A stretch of 64,000 bases of DNA. Origin: Notospermus geniculatus (Eukaryota; Nemertea; Pilidiophora; Heteronemertea; Lineidae). This document shows, one piece after another, positions 46,950 through 58,789 of this stretch. Where the stretch lies: contig NMRB01000475.1 of assembly GCA_002633025.1 (NCBI GenBank), positions 136,420-200,419 of the forward strand, in the 5' to 3' direction. The notes below the pieces were generated by a model that was not told the DNA's origin, searched no databases, and worked only from the letters and a program-made list of their open reading frames with translations. Each line of letters begins with the position of its first letter. Position 1 is the stretch's first letter. The position numbers and the translations under genes are program-made.

Positions 46950-48566
46950 AGTACAAGATATATGACGGAAATGAAGGCACCTGCGGGGTCTATAAGTCAA
47001 AAGGAATTGAATGAGATGTATCTTGGAACTCACTAATTAGCTAATAAGTTGAAACAAAAGACTAGTAATCGGTACACTTTCCCACGAAATCAAACGACAA
47101 GTGGATCATAAAGTTCGAGGTTTTTTCTATTTAGTCCACCCATTTTGACAGCAATAATTTCAACAGGTATAGAGTACTCGGCATGTGAATTCCATGCGTG
47201 CAGCCAGATTTTCCAAAACAGGGCGGCCATATTGGATTTGTATTTTACTTCCTGGTTGTCCTTTTTGTACTGAGCGTGTATGGTGTACATGAAGAGCATG
47301 TCAGGACACCCTCGCCACCCCAGGTTCTATGGATTTGTGACATTGTTGCCACACCTTCAGTGTGTCGTTTACATGCTTCCACTCCAAGAAAATTGTACCT
47401 GTTTTTCGTGTTTGGTGAATTTCTTTGTTTACGATTATGTAATGTAATTAAGCTGTAATCCTTGGGACTTTCCTACGTGTCTATAAAGCACAGTGATCAC
47501 ATTGGACTATAAAAACAGTCAACTGGGGGTGTCTTTGTTGCTTTTCTCAGAGGGGCCTGGATTGAAGAAAATTCACAATGATGGCTCGCGCTTAACGTTG
47601 ATTTGAATAAACTGAGTCAAAGTAAGCGACAATATGAAGTTACTGAGGAGGATATGTTTGTTACAAAATTTCCTGGTCATGCGAATTATTTTGTACGGAA
47701 TGATGGTACGGTGATCGGGTTTGAGACGAATATTCTCGAACACGACGCTATGGATTTCAGGGTCTTCCAACCAAGGTGGCTGACCGAAATAAGCATTTGG
47801 AAGTTGCACAATTTCTAGCACAAACACAAGAAACGTATTTATAGTGTCACGTGTAGACTTCTGCAGGCAAATGGGGACACGGATGAAGTCCATGTTTATG
47901 TACAGTCTTGTTCATATTAATATCAACACCGATTTTCTCAAATATCTCATTAACCATCAAACCAAATTAAATGCGATTTTCTGCATAAAGTCAGAATTGT
48001 TTTTGACTACAACTGGGCATTAATGTCTTTGCACAAGAATCACTTCTTCATTGCGTAATCTGTCATTGAAAAAAGGTCCAAACATTTTTTTTTGTTTCTG
48101 GACTTTTCACCAGAACTAGTAGACTGAACCCGTTGACATGGGTTTCACTAACAGAGCTAGGCCTACATGTAGCGGGGGGAGCTTAGATTATTTTATCATA
48201 GGGCCGGTCATTTTATCATAAGGCCAGTAAGCTTTGTAAGCGCAACTTTAACACAATATGGCTGCGTCCGCAATGAATCGGAATGAAGTCAGAACATGAG
48301 CGCAATGAAGTCAGAACATGACCGTCTGAAAGCGATTCACTACACTAGCCGTTGATTCGTGTTTATGTTCGAACATCATGAGTTGGGAGGTTCACGTGAA
48401 AGAGGCATTCTATGTGAAATAATCTGATTGATGATCGACGGTAACCACATCACTTTTTATTAGGGAGGTTTCGCAAATCTGACGAAAATGAAGTACGAAA
48501 TGCGAAATTGGACTTCATTTCCATGACGTGATGTATTTTATGAAAATTGTGAAAAATCTACAGACC
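46950..48566. other. No clear gene
   Basis: A plus-strand frame at 47603-47818 (EDMFVTKFPGHANYFVRND) follows an acceptor-like TTTTCTCAG by about 50 bp and might be an exon, but nothing corroborates it. CATAGGGCCGGTCATTTTAT is imperfectly repeated at 48200-48230, and a short GCAATGAAGTCAGAACATGA duplication occurs at 48280-48320. Confidence 0.35.
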
Positions 48567-48712
48567 AGGGACCTTATTCACAAAGCATCCGTAACTTTAA
48601 GGGTACCCCAATCCTTTGTCAAGCTGATAGTGAACAGGTTTTCCGCAAAGGGACAATAGTTTGTGCACTCCCGTAACTTACGAGAGCTTCGTGAATAAGG
48701 TCCGTGGACTAT
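48567..48712. repeat. Family C MITE, copy 2
   Basis: Same ends and centre as the copies at 22735 and 57862, with AGGGACCTTATTCACAAAGC on the left. Confidence 0.85.
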
Positions 48713-49220
48713 CGCACCTTCCATCACCACAGAGATCTACAACTTTAGCTGAGCGGTTAAGGGTAAAAATCGTTCACTTCTTCAAGAAAGCATGAAACTC
48801 CCCACATGGGCACTTTGATACCTAAGGATCATGAAAAAAATGGACCCCAAAAATTCGCGCCCCCTGGTGGCCGCCATATTGGTTTTAACCCTTTGGGGCC
48901 GGGATGAAGTTGAAAAATGTACATTTCGTAACATGAATTTCTGATGTCTCTACAAAAATGCGCCTAGCTCCCACAATTTTCAACCAAAACTGGTGACACG
49001 GCACTCATTCTGGAGGCAACTAAATGGACCACGACCTCATGCAGGTCTGCTTGTTCTAAAATGTCCGTGAGAGAAACAGATCAGAGCCGAAGATGCAAGT
49101 TGTGAGGAAATGGTCGCATTCTGCCTACGTTTTCGTCAGGTTGTCAATCTTTAAACGTCCATATCTCGATAACCGTTGCTCCTACGCTTCTGAAAATTGG
49201 TCAGAATGAAGCTACTTTTT

Positions 49221-49373
49221 NNNNNNNNNNNNNNNNNNNNNNNNNNNNNNNNNNNNNNNNNNNNNNNNNNNNNNNNNNNNNNNNNNNNNNNNNNNNNNNN
49301 NNNNNNNNNNNNNNNNNNNNNNNNNNNNNNNNNNNNNNNNNNNNNNNNNNNNNNNNNNNNNNNNNNNNNNNNN
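49221..49373. other. Assembly gap (153 N)
   Basis: The gap directly abuts a 145-bp tandem repeat. Its length is about one repeat unit, so collapsed repeat copies are likely. Confidence 0.99.
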
Positions 49374-49680
49374 AAATCATCAAAGTGCTGTAACTCAGGA
49401 ACGACTTAACCCAAAGCGCTCCAATGTGCTATGTGGCCCCCTGCAGATGACCTTTATGTGCATGTGAAGTTTCGGCCCGATCGGACATCCAATATGGCCG
49501 CCAGGTGGCGTAACCCGAAAATCATCAAAGTGCTGTAACTCACGAACGACTTGACCCAAAGCGCTCCAATGTGCTATGTGGTCCCCTGCAGATGACCTAT
49601 ATGTGCATGTGAAGTTTCGGCCCGATCGGACATCCAATATGGCCGCCAGGTGGCATAACCCAAAAATCATCAAAGTCTTT
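49374..49680. repeat. 145-bp tandem repeat, two full units and a start of a third
   Basis: ATCATCAAAGTGCTGTAACT recurs at 49376, 49521 and (partly) 49666, an exact period of 145. Units contain GGCCGCCAGGTGGC and are about 95% alike by eye. Block B of 12.1-13.6 kb has a similar style (CTGTAACTTCGGAACGAC), so the two may be distant relatives. Confidence 0.9.
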
Positions 49681-50313
49681 TCTGGGAATGACTTGACCCA
49701 GATTGCTCATAACTGATATGTACCTCCCTCTGTCATTAGACTATTATGTCCAACCCAGTGAGCACATGGTCCATGGACCATTTCATTTCTACTCTTTCTT
49801 TTGGCGCTAGTCGCGCCGTCGTAGCTGCTTCCGTTCCGGAGATATGGCCATTTTGTCACAACGAGTCAGATTTGCACTTTGGAGCCTGTCAATCTAGGCC
49901 CCAGGACAAAGGTAAATTTTACCGAGGTTTCTTCAAACAGAGCATAATCGCGTATTCAGGGGGGGGGGGGGTAGTCTCGCATTAAAAAATATGCAAAGAG
50001 ATCATCAATCGGTCAACTGGTTACGATTCTATGTCAGTTTGAATGCACAAGGGTGTGTGGTACAGGCCAAAGCCTGATAATATCGTCATCCGGCCCCAAT
50101 GGGTTAAATATGGCCGCCAAAATAGCCATCTTGTCAGCAATATCTCAGGTCATATTGCTCATAGCACTGAAAATAAATTATCTATACCCATGTTTTGGAT
50201 ATCGGGTAACAGCATGGAGCCCCCAGAATTTATGTCTGATGGACGCCAGGTTGGATTTCAAGATGGCCGCCATGTGTCAGGCTCCATTGTTTAACTTGTT
50301 ACTCCAATATGGC

Positions 50314-51592
50314 ACGTATTGTGTTGCAATATTCAATAATTCTTTTTTTCATGCAATGTTTCATTCATCATTCAATGTTCACATTTTTCATTCAATGTTT
50401 GCAAATTCTTAATGCAAGGTTGCGAATTCGTCGTTTGATGTTGTGAATTATGCATTTGATGTTGCCACATTATGCATTCAAAGTTGTAACAATTTGTTAT
50501 TCGATGTTTGCTAAGTATTTTTCATTCAAAAACGGAATTACGGGTAAAGGACGAAACGAGGTCACCGGTTGGTTCAATGTGTGCTATTTATAGATTGGGG
50601 AACGTGCATAGCTGTCAGTGTAGTAAAGTGTGAGTGTGTTGAGAGATTTCTATTTGATTTTTCCATCCGGAACGAAGCAAAAGCATTACTGGCCTTCTTA
50701 AGTATGGAAAAGGCCATATCCAGCTAGCTGAAATGTGATTTACTAGCATCATAGGCTAACATGGCATCAGTGACGAATTTTTTCCAACTTTCGAGGGAAC
50801 TTGGCATAGATCTAATTACCCCTAAGTGGTGGCTTCTTATTGTGAAGTAGCCTTACCCTTGCTTTACAATCTGAGTTTTATCACTCTAGCAATGACATAG
50901 GCCAAAGGCAAGTCAGGATTCCATCTTAGTTGCCAAGAAGGGACAGGGCGGGGATACATGGCGGGGGTTGATAAGGTCCTAACATTGGCAAATCGTGAAG
51001 TAATGATGGGGTACTTGGCGGGTGGGGGTGGGGGNTTGGCAAATCGCGGAATAATGATGGGCTACTTGGCGGGTTGGGGGGGGGGGGTGAGGTCCTTAGC
51101 ATTGGCATATCGCAAAGTAAGGGTGGGCTACTTTGCAAGAAGAGGCTACCAAAATATAGGCCTATTTGATGCCAAAATGCCTTGAAATGTGGATGAAGTA
51201 CATGACTGGTAACGAATGTTACGATGCTTGACACTCACACTTCACTACATGTAGACTGGCGACTACTGACTAGTCCAGTTATCGCCCTGAATAAACAACA
51301 ACGCACGCCTCCCGATCTATAAATAGCACATACTGAACCAATCAGTGCTTCCTCGTTCTTTACCCATAATTCCGTTTTTGAATGAAAAATATTTAGCACA
51401 CATCGAATGACAAATTGTTACAACTTTGAATGCATAATGTGGCAACATCGAATGTATAATTTACAACATCAAACGATGGATTCGCAACAATGCATAAAGA
51501 ATTTTCAAACATTGAAAGAAAAATGTGAACATTGAAGGATAAATGAAACATTGCATGAAAAATATTGAATATTGCAACACAATACATTCCAT
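50314..51592. mobile_element. Foldback-like element with long, internally repeated TIRs
   Basis: Arms of about 280 bp (50314-50600 and 51313-51592) are inverted copies. Each arm is itself made of seven or eight degenerate 22-26-bp units built on ATTCAATGTT. At the inner edge of each arm CTATAAATAGCACA with ACCAATCAG faces outward, like a TATA and CAAT box. The centre has no transposase; it holds three GGGTACTTGGCGGG-type repeats (about 60 bp; one N at 51035). This architecture is typical of foldback/Galileo-type non-autonomous elements. Confidence 0.75.
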
Positions 51593-51599
51593 ACTCCAG

Positions 51600-53140
51600 T
51601 CATGTGTGAAATGGGCGAAATAAGAGTCCCGTGGGGGTTTTGGTATGAAATTTGCCAAACTATCTTAGAGAATGGCTTCCTGTAACGGACCATGCTTAAA
51701 GTGAGGCTCCGTCGCTAGCAGTACAAGCTAGCTTTAAACAGATAGAAGGGGGCGTTGTCATCAGGGAGAAACCACGAAAAGATGAAATGTCCAAAAATTC
51801 CGGCCCATTTATTCTGAAGTCTAAACTATCAACACTGTGTGGAGTATGGACGATCGTTAAGGAAACCAGAGAAGCCAGTGATCACAAGCTCAGCAACAGT
51901 CCGGACCAGAATAACTCTATCTAAATTTGCCATGACGGTATCCGTCAGAGGGCCAATGACCAGCTTAGCTAAGAGCAAAATCAAGCAGCTTCTTACGCTC
52001 ATGAAAACGTAACCACCGTCCTCCGCACGAGGTAAGAGTGGCTAAACCCGAATAGACGTGAACTGCCTGATTTCATAAAGAAGCAAAAACTACACTCGTC
52101 GCTGATTGGTCGGAATAAATTCATTTTAAATTGGACTTTAATGGGATTTTATTTCGACCAATCAGCGACTAAAGGAGTATTCAGTGCGACTTCCTTGTCA
52201 GCATGGCGGTTCCTGTGAAAATATCTTGACAATCTTGCACGAAAATTGGACCAATTCATCGGATAACCTCTTGATATGTGGATTAATCTTTTTGACACCA
52301 GGTTAGTGGTTTAGTGCATGTTCCTAGCTATCCATAGGTATATAGAATGTCCCGATCGGTTGAATGGTTGCGGAGATCTAGCCATAAATTTCACTTTTTG
52401 TCCTGCCAGTAATTTTTCAAAGATGTGATTTCGGGGGGTCTCGCGAGGAAACAAGGGCATTTTCGGCCCTTTAGGGTCCTTTGATGGTGAAACTGTTGTG
52501 TTTTTCTGAAAGATGAGGAATTTCTGAGTGGAAATAGCTGTGTTTCCCGTTCATAAGTGTCAAGGTTTTCTTGTGAGCAAGATTTGAAGTTAAAAACACC
52601 AGTCTGCCTGAGAGTTGGAGTTAGATCCCTTGTTATTATATATACATATTTCCTGGGTATTTTACCCCGGGGGTCAGGACACTGTCCGTGGGTGCTTTTG
52701 GACCTCGGAAACACCCACCACCCCTGCCATGCATGCCTCAAGTCCCTGTGGGATCATACGGCAGTCGTGGCGCAAAACGTCGTAAACATCAGCATGGATA
52801 AATTAAACAACATACACCCGACGTGGAAATGAAAGAATACTAGTAGTCACAAATCCTGACACCGAAATATTTTATTGAAAGACAGTTTCGTCCAAACTTC
52901 GTGTTATATGCTGATAAAATTACGACACTGCAAGGAGCCCGTGAAGCACTGCAGAATGCACACACGCATAGGCACGTAAGCCTCCTGGTCTGAGGTTGGT
53001 TTGGCCGAGAAAGTTTCCTAGCTAACACAAGAGTCTCCGCTCGACCACTACGTGGCGTGGCGGAGACTAATAACCTTTCTGTCACCTATGAGCCAGTCCT
53101 AAATTCTCATCCACCAGGTTGAATGCTGCGTTCATCCTAT
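51600..53140. other. Gene-free stretch
   Basis: A small inverted repeat, GTCGCTGATTGGTCGGAATA with its complement, lies at 52097-52172. No exon with motif support was seen. Confidence 0.45.
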
Positions 53141-53149
53141 TCTGCTAAT

Positions 53150-53575
53150 TATCAGCAAACGCCGCTGCACCATCAGGCGGCATATCGGGTGGATTATCTG
53201 CTGCAAGTGACAGTGGAGTGGTCACCTCCCGGCCAACATCAAATAGGACGGTGTGAAGTTCGTTGATTCCTGGATGCTGTGTTGTAAGCAAACTGAATGT
53301 GAGGAAGATAATGTACCCAGTCATTATTATGATCATTCACAAATTTCGCTAACGCGGACTGCAAGGTCCTCATAAATCTGTCAACCTGCCCGTCACCTTG
53401 CGGGTGGTAGCTTGTGGTGCGGGTCTTCAGGATGCCCAATGTCTCTGACAACTCACGAATGACGGCAGATTCAAAATTTGGTCCCTGGTCTGAATGCCAG
53501 CTGAACGGTATGCCGAAACGAGTAATAAAGTTATTAACCAGGACACTGGGCATAGTAGTTGCTTCTTGACGCAAG
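53150..53575 (-). pseudogene. Gypsy integrase core, C-terminal part
   Basis: SWHSDQGPNFES carries the second catalytic Asp. The usual Glu position in HPQGDGQVDRF is Asp, a change that should disable the enzyme. After FAYNTAS a frameshift leads to GREVTTPLSLAADN. Confidence 0.85.
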
Positions 53576-53983
53576 GACCCGGAACGCCGCGGAGCGGCAA
53601 ATGCGCGAAGCGCGACAAAACACTGAGGCGGGTCACATCGATTCATACCACCTTACAGACGAAATCTGACCTCCTTACCAAAATCTGCCGAAATGGTCGT
53701 TCTATGCGGTTTGAAGGCGAACTTTCTTTATGGAGGCCTGCGGAATGTTATTCAACGCTGTTCAGGTCGGATGGGTCTTTCAAAGCTTTTGTGAAATATG
53801 ATTTACAGGCGAAAAAGAACCCCAAAAATTTGTCGTATACGTCATCAAATTGAGAACTATATATTCATGAGCTCGCCGAAGGGCTTCCGAAGTATGCCGA
53901 AGAACGCTCGGAACCTGTCACTCTTTCCAACGCATAAAGTCAGACGGTTTATTCATGTACATGTACATGTAATGCTTGCCTAG

Positions 53984-54177
53984 TATAGTCCGACACAACC
54001 TTCGCGCGACCCAAAGGAATGCGGAAATACGAAATCTGACAACAGCTTGCGGCTACCTAATTGTGCGTGTGAAAGTAGAGGAGAGATTTATTGAATAAGA
54101 TTTGTGGTCAGCCTGTGGTTTGTGGTAAGCCTACTTCCGCATTCCACTGGGTCGCGCGAAGGTTGTGTCGGACTATA
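53984..54177. repeat. MITE related to family D
   Basis: Ends TATAGTCCGACACAACC and GGTTGTGTCGGACTATA; subterminal GCGCGACCC and GGAATGCGGAA are shared with the element at 10559. Confidence 0.8.
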
Positions 54178-54346
54178 GGAAGGTTACAATGGAGCTGAAC
54201 GTTGTTTCAGAAATAACGAGGGCATGTCAAAAATCCTTAGAATCGTTACCGACTTAGTTCCGCCCAATCTATTTCTTAAGCCCATTAAATTGTGAATTAG
54301 GCCATCGCCGTATTTGTATCACTAAATATTCCCTGTTGTCGGGGCA

Positions 54347-54422
54347 AGCCCGGTAGCCCAGTGGTTAGAGCATAGGTAATGAATGGTTTCCGACATCCGT
54401 GGGTTCGAGTCCGGTTGGAGGC
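54347..54422 (+). repeat. tRNA-like unit 5 (pseudo-tRNA/SINE head)
   Basis: A box region TAGCCCAGTGGTTAGAG and B box GGTTCGAGTCC are followed by AATTTTTTTTCTTTC, the same T-run plus CTTTC seen after units 2 and 3. Confidence 0.6.
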
Positions 54423-54727
54423 AAAAGAATTTTTTTTCTTTCACGTACGTTTTCGTCTTTGTAAGTAGATTGTAGTCTTGCCTCGCCTTTTTTTCTTTCC
54501 TCTGCCAAAAACCACAGCAACTCCACTCTCGCTGCATGATCTGACACGACAAAACGTCACTTCGAGCAGTCGCCATCAGGCTGGTATATGGCTAAACACG
54601 TAGACACCTCTCCTCACACTCGACAGCTATAGTAAAGCTGTCGGGTGTGAGGAGAGGTCCACACTGCCCACTTCCAACATGATCCCCCAACCAACACGAA
54701 TCCACCGCCCCTGTTCATGATCACTGG

Positions 54728-55300
54728 GTTACGGAGAGGGTACAGTTCAATCCATTTCGAGAAACAGTCCTGTAGAACGAGTATCAGTTTGTACCCACCG
54801 CAGACCGGAAATGGCCCCACTACATCCATACAAACCCGGTCCAGGGGTCTCTTGACTGCCATCTGCTGAAGGGGCGCTCTTCTTCGTGGAACGGGATTAC
54901 GCCGACGCTCACATACCCTGCACTTCTTGATTTGTAGACGAACAAATTGATCAAGACCTGGAAAGTACATGTAGTAAGTTTTCCTCAGCTTAGTCACAGT
55001 TTTTCGGACACCAAAGTGAGCAGCAGTAGGATCCGAATGGGCCTTTTGAAACAGTTCCATTTTCATGGAATCCGGAACAACCACACGATATTCAAACAAA
55101 AGCATTTCTGTCGATCAATTCCCACTTAAAATAAATCAAGTCATCGCGCAACTCCAACTGTTCAAACATGGACCACCAGCGTCTCACTGCAGGGGTAAAC
55201 GTTAGCAATTCCGAATGGGGAGGCTTTTTCTGCCGCTGTAACCACCCTGGGACGATTTTCAAGTCATTGTCATTCACTTGGGCCGAGACCATCTCAGCAT
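54728..55300 (-). pseudogene. Gypsy integrase, zinc finger and N-terminal core
   Basis: The HHCC finger is seen as KAHSDPTAAHFG...CRVCERR. DRVCMDVVGPFPV holds the first catalytic Asp. The frame then runs to IELYPLRN, where the 1.15-kb insertion begins. Confidence 0.85.
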
Positions 55301-55409
55301 GCGCGGCATCACTCTAACTAGTGGCACAAATCTTAATCTTTGCGGCGCTCTCACCACCGAGTCGTGTGAAACTCCCTGGGACGGTCCCCCTGCCCACCTT
55401 CACAAGTTT

Positions 55410-55547
55410 GTGGCCCCATACATGAATAGGATAACCCATAAATTCATACCTTGGGAGATAATTACATATAAGAGAGAGTATAATGTGGCAGGGCCAATTT
55501 TGTCAATTTCACCAAATGTGGGTTATCCTGTTCATGCATGGGGCCAC
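55410..55547. repeat. 138-bp MITE inserted in Gypsy pol
   Basis: Inverted ends GTGGCCCCATACATGAATAG and complement enclose an AT-rich centre. It separates the RNase H and integrase parts. Confidence 0.8.
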
Positions 55548-55552
55548 AGAAG

Positions 55553-56060
55553 TCACACCTACCACTTCACCACCATGCAAGCTTATGGAATCTGCTCCCT
55601 TCACCACTGGTTCCACTGGATAACGACTGAGACTGTCCGCATTAGTATGTTGTTCACCACGTCTATACACAATTTTGAACCGATAAGGCGCCAAGAATTC
55701 CAGCCACCGCGCCACCAGACCTTCCGGCTGTTTGAAACTATAAAACCAGCGCAAAGACGCATGGTCCGTGCATAAAATGAACTCTTTCCCAATAAGGTAA
55801 TGACGGAAGTGCTTAATAAAATACACAACAGCCAGAAGCTCGCGACGGGTAGTGGAATAGTTGCGTTCCGCCTTTGAAAGTGTCCTACTGCCATAGGCAA
55901 TGACATGCTCATGACCTTTATCATCACACTGTCCTAGAATGTCACATATACTGTGGCCACTAGCATCGGTGTTCAAAATAAATTCTTTGGCTGGATCAGG
56001 AAAGGCCAACACCGGGACACTACAAATACACTGCTTCAAGTGATGAACGCATCCCCGCAA
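55553..56060 (-). pseudogene. Gypsy RNase H remnant
   Basis: FILNTDASGHSI (first Asp), RRELLAVVYFIKHFRHYL (Glu) and FILCTDHASLRW (second Asp) are present, followed by QHTNADSLSR. It joins the reverse transcriptase only through a frameshift, and the 3' end runs into the inserted MITE. Confidence 0.9.
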
Positions 56061-56566
56061 TCACGTGTCCACACCCAGGGTACATTTTTCTTGGTAAGAG
56101 CATGGAGGAACCCCGCAATCTCTGCAAAGCCCTGAATAAGCGCCTATAATACGAGCAGAGGCCGAGAAAGCCCCTCAACTGATGTAGATTCGTCGGAACT
56201 GGCCAATTTTTCACCTTTTCAATTTTCTCCGGACGAGTCTTGACTCCACCTTTACCCACCAAGTGTCCCAAGTGCTGAATCTCCAAACGGAACAAGTAGC
56301 ATTTCTTGCATTTCAATTTCAAACCTGATTGGGCCAAGCGATCAAACACTCTCTGCAGATCCCGCATGTGCTCAGCTACTGGAGAAGAAAACACGATTAT
56401 ACCATCTAAATACAACATCGCGATTTCCCATTGTAACACAGCCAGAACAAGCTCCATCAATCTAGAAAATGTGCTTGGGGCACCACAAAGGCCAAAGGGC
56501 ATTCTGGTAAATTGGTACAAGCCATGACGACCAACCGAAAAAGCTGTCTTTGGAGCTGCATTTTTT
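56020..56566 (-). pseudogene. Gypsy reverse transcriptase remnant, mutated active site
   Basis: The palm motif QFTRMPFGLCGAPSTFSRLM is intact, but the YxDD box reads YLDG (Asp replaced by Gly at about 56417). HLGHLVGKGGVKTRPEKIE and QLRGFLGLCSYYRR follow, after which the frame shifts. Confidence 0.9.
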
Positions 56567-56897
56567 TAAACGGGCTTTGTGGCTGTAAACCTGTCAGCAG
56601 ATCAACTGAAAAGTCTGACGTCATAAAAGAGAATAAAATGATTTGAGGCATACTGAATGTGTGGTGCATTCGAGGCATAAGGTGATGGCGGCAGCACTTT
56701 TGAATCAGTATAAGCCAAAAACAATAATCTTTCTTACAGCATTTGTTCCAGCTCTCCTAGGCGTCTTCTGTTGAACGTCACTAGCCTTGTGAGCACAAGC
56801 GTCTGGATTTCCCTGTAGAGTTCGAATGTACAACCCTCAGCAACCATTGGCAGTACTGGTGTAAGTTTTTCCTTCAGGTGGGCTGTCAACTTTTTAA

Positions 56898-57145
56898 AGA
56901 TAATGTATCACGGATATTTTCGCGGGCCACGAAATTCATTGTTTATTTACATTTTGTTTGTTTATGTCCAGGCTTTCTTTGTCTTATGAGTAAATTGTTG
57001 GTGGCATGCCCCTCTAGAAATTCTGTTGATTCCAGAAGTATTCGTTTTGGTGGGTTGGCATGTCCCAAAAGTCCAAAATAACATAATGTAAACATTCAGG
57101 TTTACAAACATTGAATGTAAACAATGAAGTCGTGATATATTATCT
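56898..57145. repeat. Family A MITE, copy 3 (TTAA target)
   Basis: TTAA at 56894-56897 and 57146-57149; very similar to copy 1. Confidence 0.9.
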
Positions 57146-57339
57146 TTAATGTCATCAGTTCGTGGTAGGCAGACTTTCTTATTGTGTTTCCGCACTGCAA
57201 GATTTTCACGTGCTAAAGCAGTAATCTTTCCCATCTACTCAGATTCCTTGAGCTGAAGAAAGCGGTTTGCCTCAAGTTATGTCAAACTCATCGGTGTTTC
57301 GCAATCCCAGAGCTCTCTTAATTGTTAATTGCAACACTT

Positions 57340-57620
57340 GGATTCTCCAGTTCCTCGTCCACAACTTTTGTTCCTGCAGAGAATACCGCTGCCTCAATGC
57401 ATGTATCAAATTTTCTTGGATTTAGGAAACACATCGTCAGATTCTCATCATCTGCAGTAGCTCTAAGGTTCTTAGGTACTTCCCGCATTGCCTGAGCTTC
57501 TGGGAAACGTAGTGTTTACCCTTGGCCTTGTTTCCTCTACTCTTCCTCGCCAATGAATTACCAAGCTCAATGATGAGCTCATCATTTACCGCAATCACCT
57601 TTATTTCATCATTCTGCATA
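57340..57620 (-). pseudogene. Fragment of an uncharacterised helical protein family
   Basis: Minus strand reads NDEIKVIAVNDELIIELGNS, then HYVSQKLRQCGKYLRTL, and after a frameshift MCFLNPRKFDTCIEAAV. This order resembles a family found in many fish and invertebrate genomes in which similar helices follow C2H2 fingers. No intact gene is present. Confidence 0.4.
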
Positions 57621-57861
57621 GATGGAATTATTTTCTTAGCATTTCTGGTGCATTCAAATGCTTCCCAAGCAAGATTTCACTCTGTTACCGAGCCAACTTT
57701 CCTCCAATGGGTCCTTCCTTGAAGTGGCAGTGTTCTGTCTGATGCTTTCCTAGGTCTGACTTCAGGAAGAATCCTAGGCAGTAACAGCACGGGCCGTGAT
57801 GTTCTGCCCGGAGTTCTCCAACTGGTCGCCTAACTAGTATCAACTCTCCCTTTCCACTATC

Positions 57862-58018
57862 CAGGGACCTTATTCACGGAGCTTCCATAACTTACGGAAG
57901 TGCGCAAACTATTGTTCTTTAGCTGACAAGCTATTGTTCACTATCAGCCTGACAAAGGATTTGCGTACCCTTAAAGTTACGGGGGGAGGGGGGGGGGGGG
58001 TTGTGAATAAGGTCCCTG
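57862..58018. repeat. Family C MITE, copy 3
   Basis: CAGGGACCTTATTCACGGAG on the left and its complement on the right, with a G-rich expansion (GGGGGGAGGGG) near 57980 specific to this copy. Confidence 0.85.
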
Positions 58019-58181
58019 GGCTTTCTGATTGTGCTTGAAATTTCCACGATTCCGTATTCTTTCAAAGCCCCTATTCCTTGCTGTTCTTTTCCTTTCTTTC
58101 TCAGTCTTGCTATCATCCTTCTTAACCTCAAGAGCCAAAATTGCTTTCACCTCGTTCTCTCTTATGCGTGTTGCAAACATG

Positions 58182-58745
58182 TATTATAATGGGTTCTGGG
58201 GGTTTGAAAAGCTGAAAGAATGACAAAGATTCCAGTCAGTTGGAGCAGTTTCTATATTCGTGATCAGCCAGCATCTAGGTTAAAAGGTCAATGATTACAC
58301 AATACGCATAGATGATACAATATAACATAATCAATAGATATACAAGATGGACGTTACTCAGTCTAATTGTTTCACATTTAAATAAATCCAGATTCCAGAC
58401 CAACCTTCATTAAGTAAACGGAAAACTTCACCTTCTTAATATGTTCATTGATAATGATTTACGAATTCAAGTCAAAACTACACAAAGATTAAGTCAGACC
58501 ACTACAAATTATATACTAAGTAAGAGATTTGCTTACCTGAAAGAATGACAAAGATTCCAGTCAGTTGGAGCAGTTTCTATATTCGTGATCAGCCAGCATC
58601 TAGGTTAAAGGTGGTTGGTGGCTATCGTCCGGGGATTATAAGCCCACCAAGATGCTGACACCGACCAATAGAAACTGGCCTCCAACCAACCTGGAGTCCC
58701 TGTTAGCTGGCAAGCACCAATCGGAAGCATGCCGTCATCTCGGGA
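58182..58745 (-). repeat. 3' LTR (564 bp)
   Basis: Matches 62885-63448. Each LTR contains a 68-bp direct repeat (AAGAATGACAAAGATTCCAG at 58216 and again at 58543). Confidence 0.95.
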
Positions 58746-58789
58746 NCAGTTACAATGATACTATTCTTCAAATGGTAATTAATACATAA

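Larger units (their letters stand above)
53576..54727. mobile_element. About 1.15-kb composite insertion in the integrase
   Basis: Integrase sequence stops at 54728 and resumes at about 53575. The insert holds the family D-like MITE (53984-54177), tRNA-like unit 5 (54347-54422) and a 22-bp-stem hairpin around CTCACACTCGACAGC (54606-54658). Its own ends are not resolved, so it may be several events. Confidence 0.6.
53150..56566 (-). mobile_element. Decayed Ty3/Gypsy pol fragment, interrupted twice
   Basis: Minus-strand remains of reverse transcriptase (56566-56060), RNase H (about 56060-55553), integrase zinc finger and start of core (about 55300-54728) and the rest of the integrase core (53575-53150) occur in canonical order. 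A 1.15-kb insertion splits the integrase core, and a 138-bp MITE lies between RNase H and integrase. Several frameshifts and changed catalytic residues show it is dead. It stops abruptly near 56566, so the upstream part (gag, protease) and LTRs are missing. Confidence 0.85.

Noticed and set aside
55278-55775. 165-residue plus-strand ORF
   Set aside because: It is antisense to Gypsy RNase H and crosses an inserted MITE.
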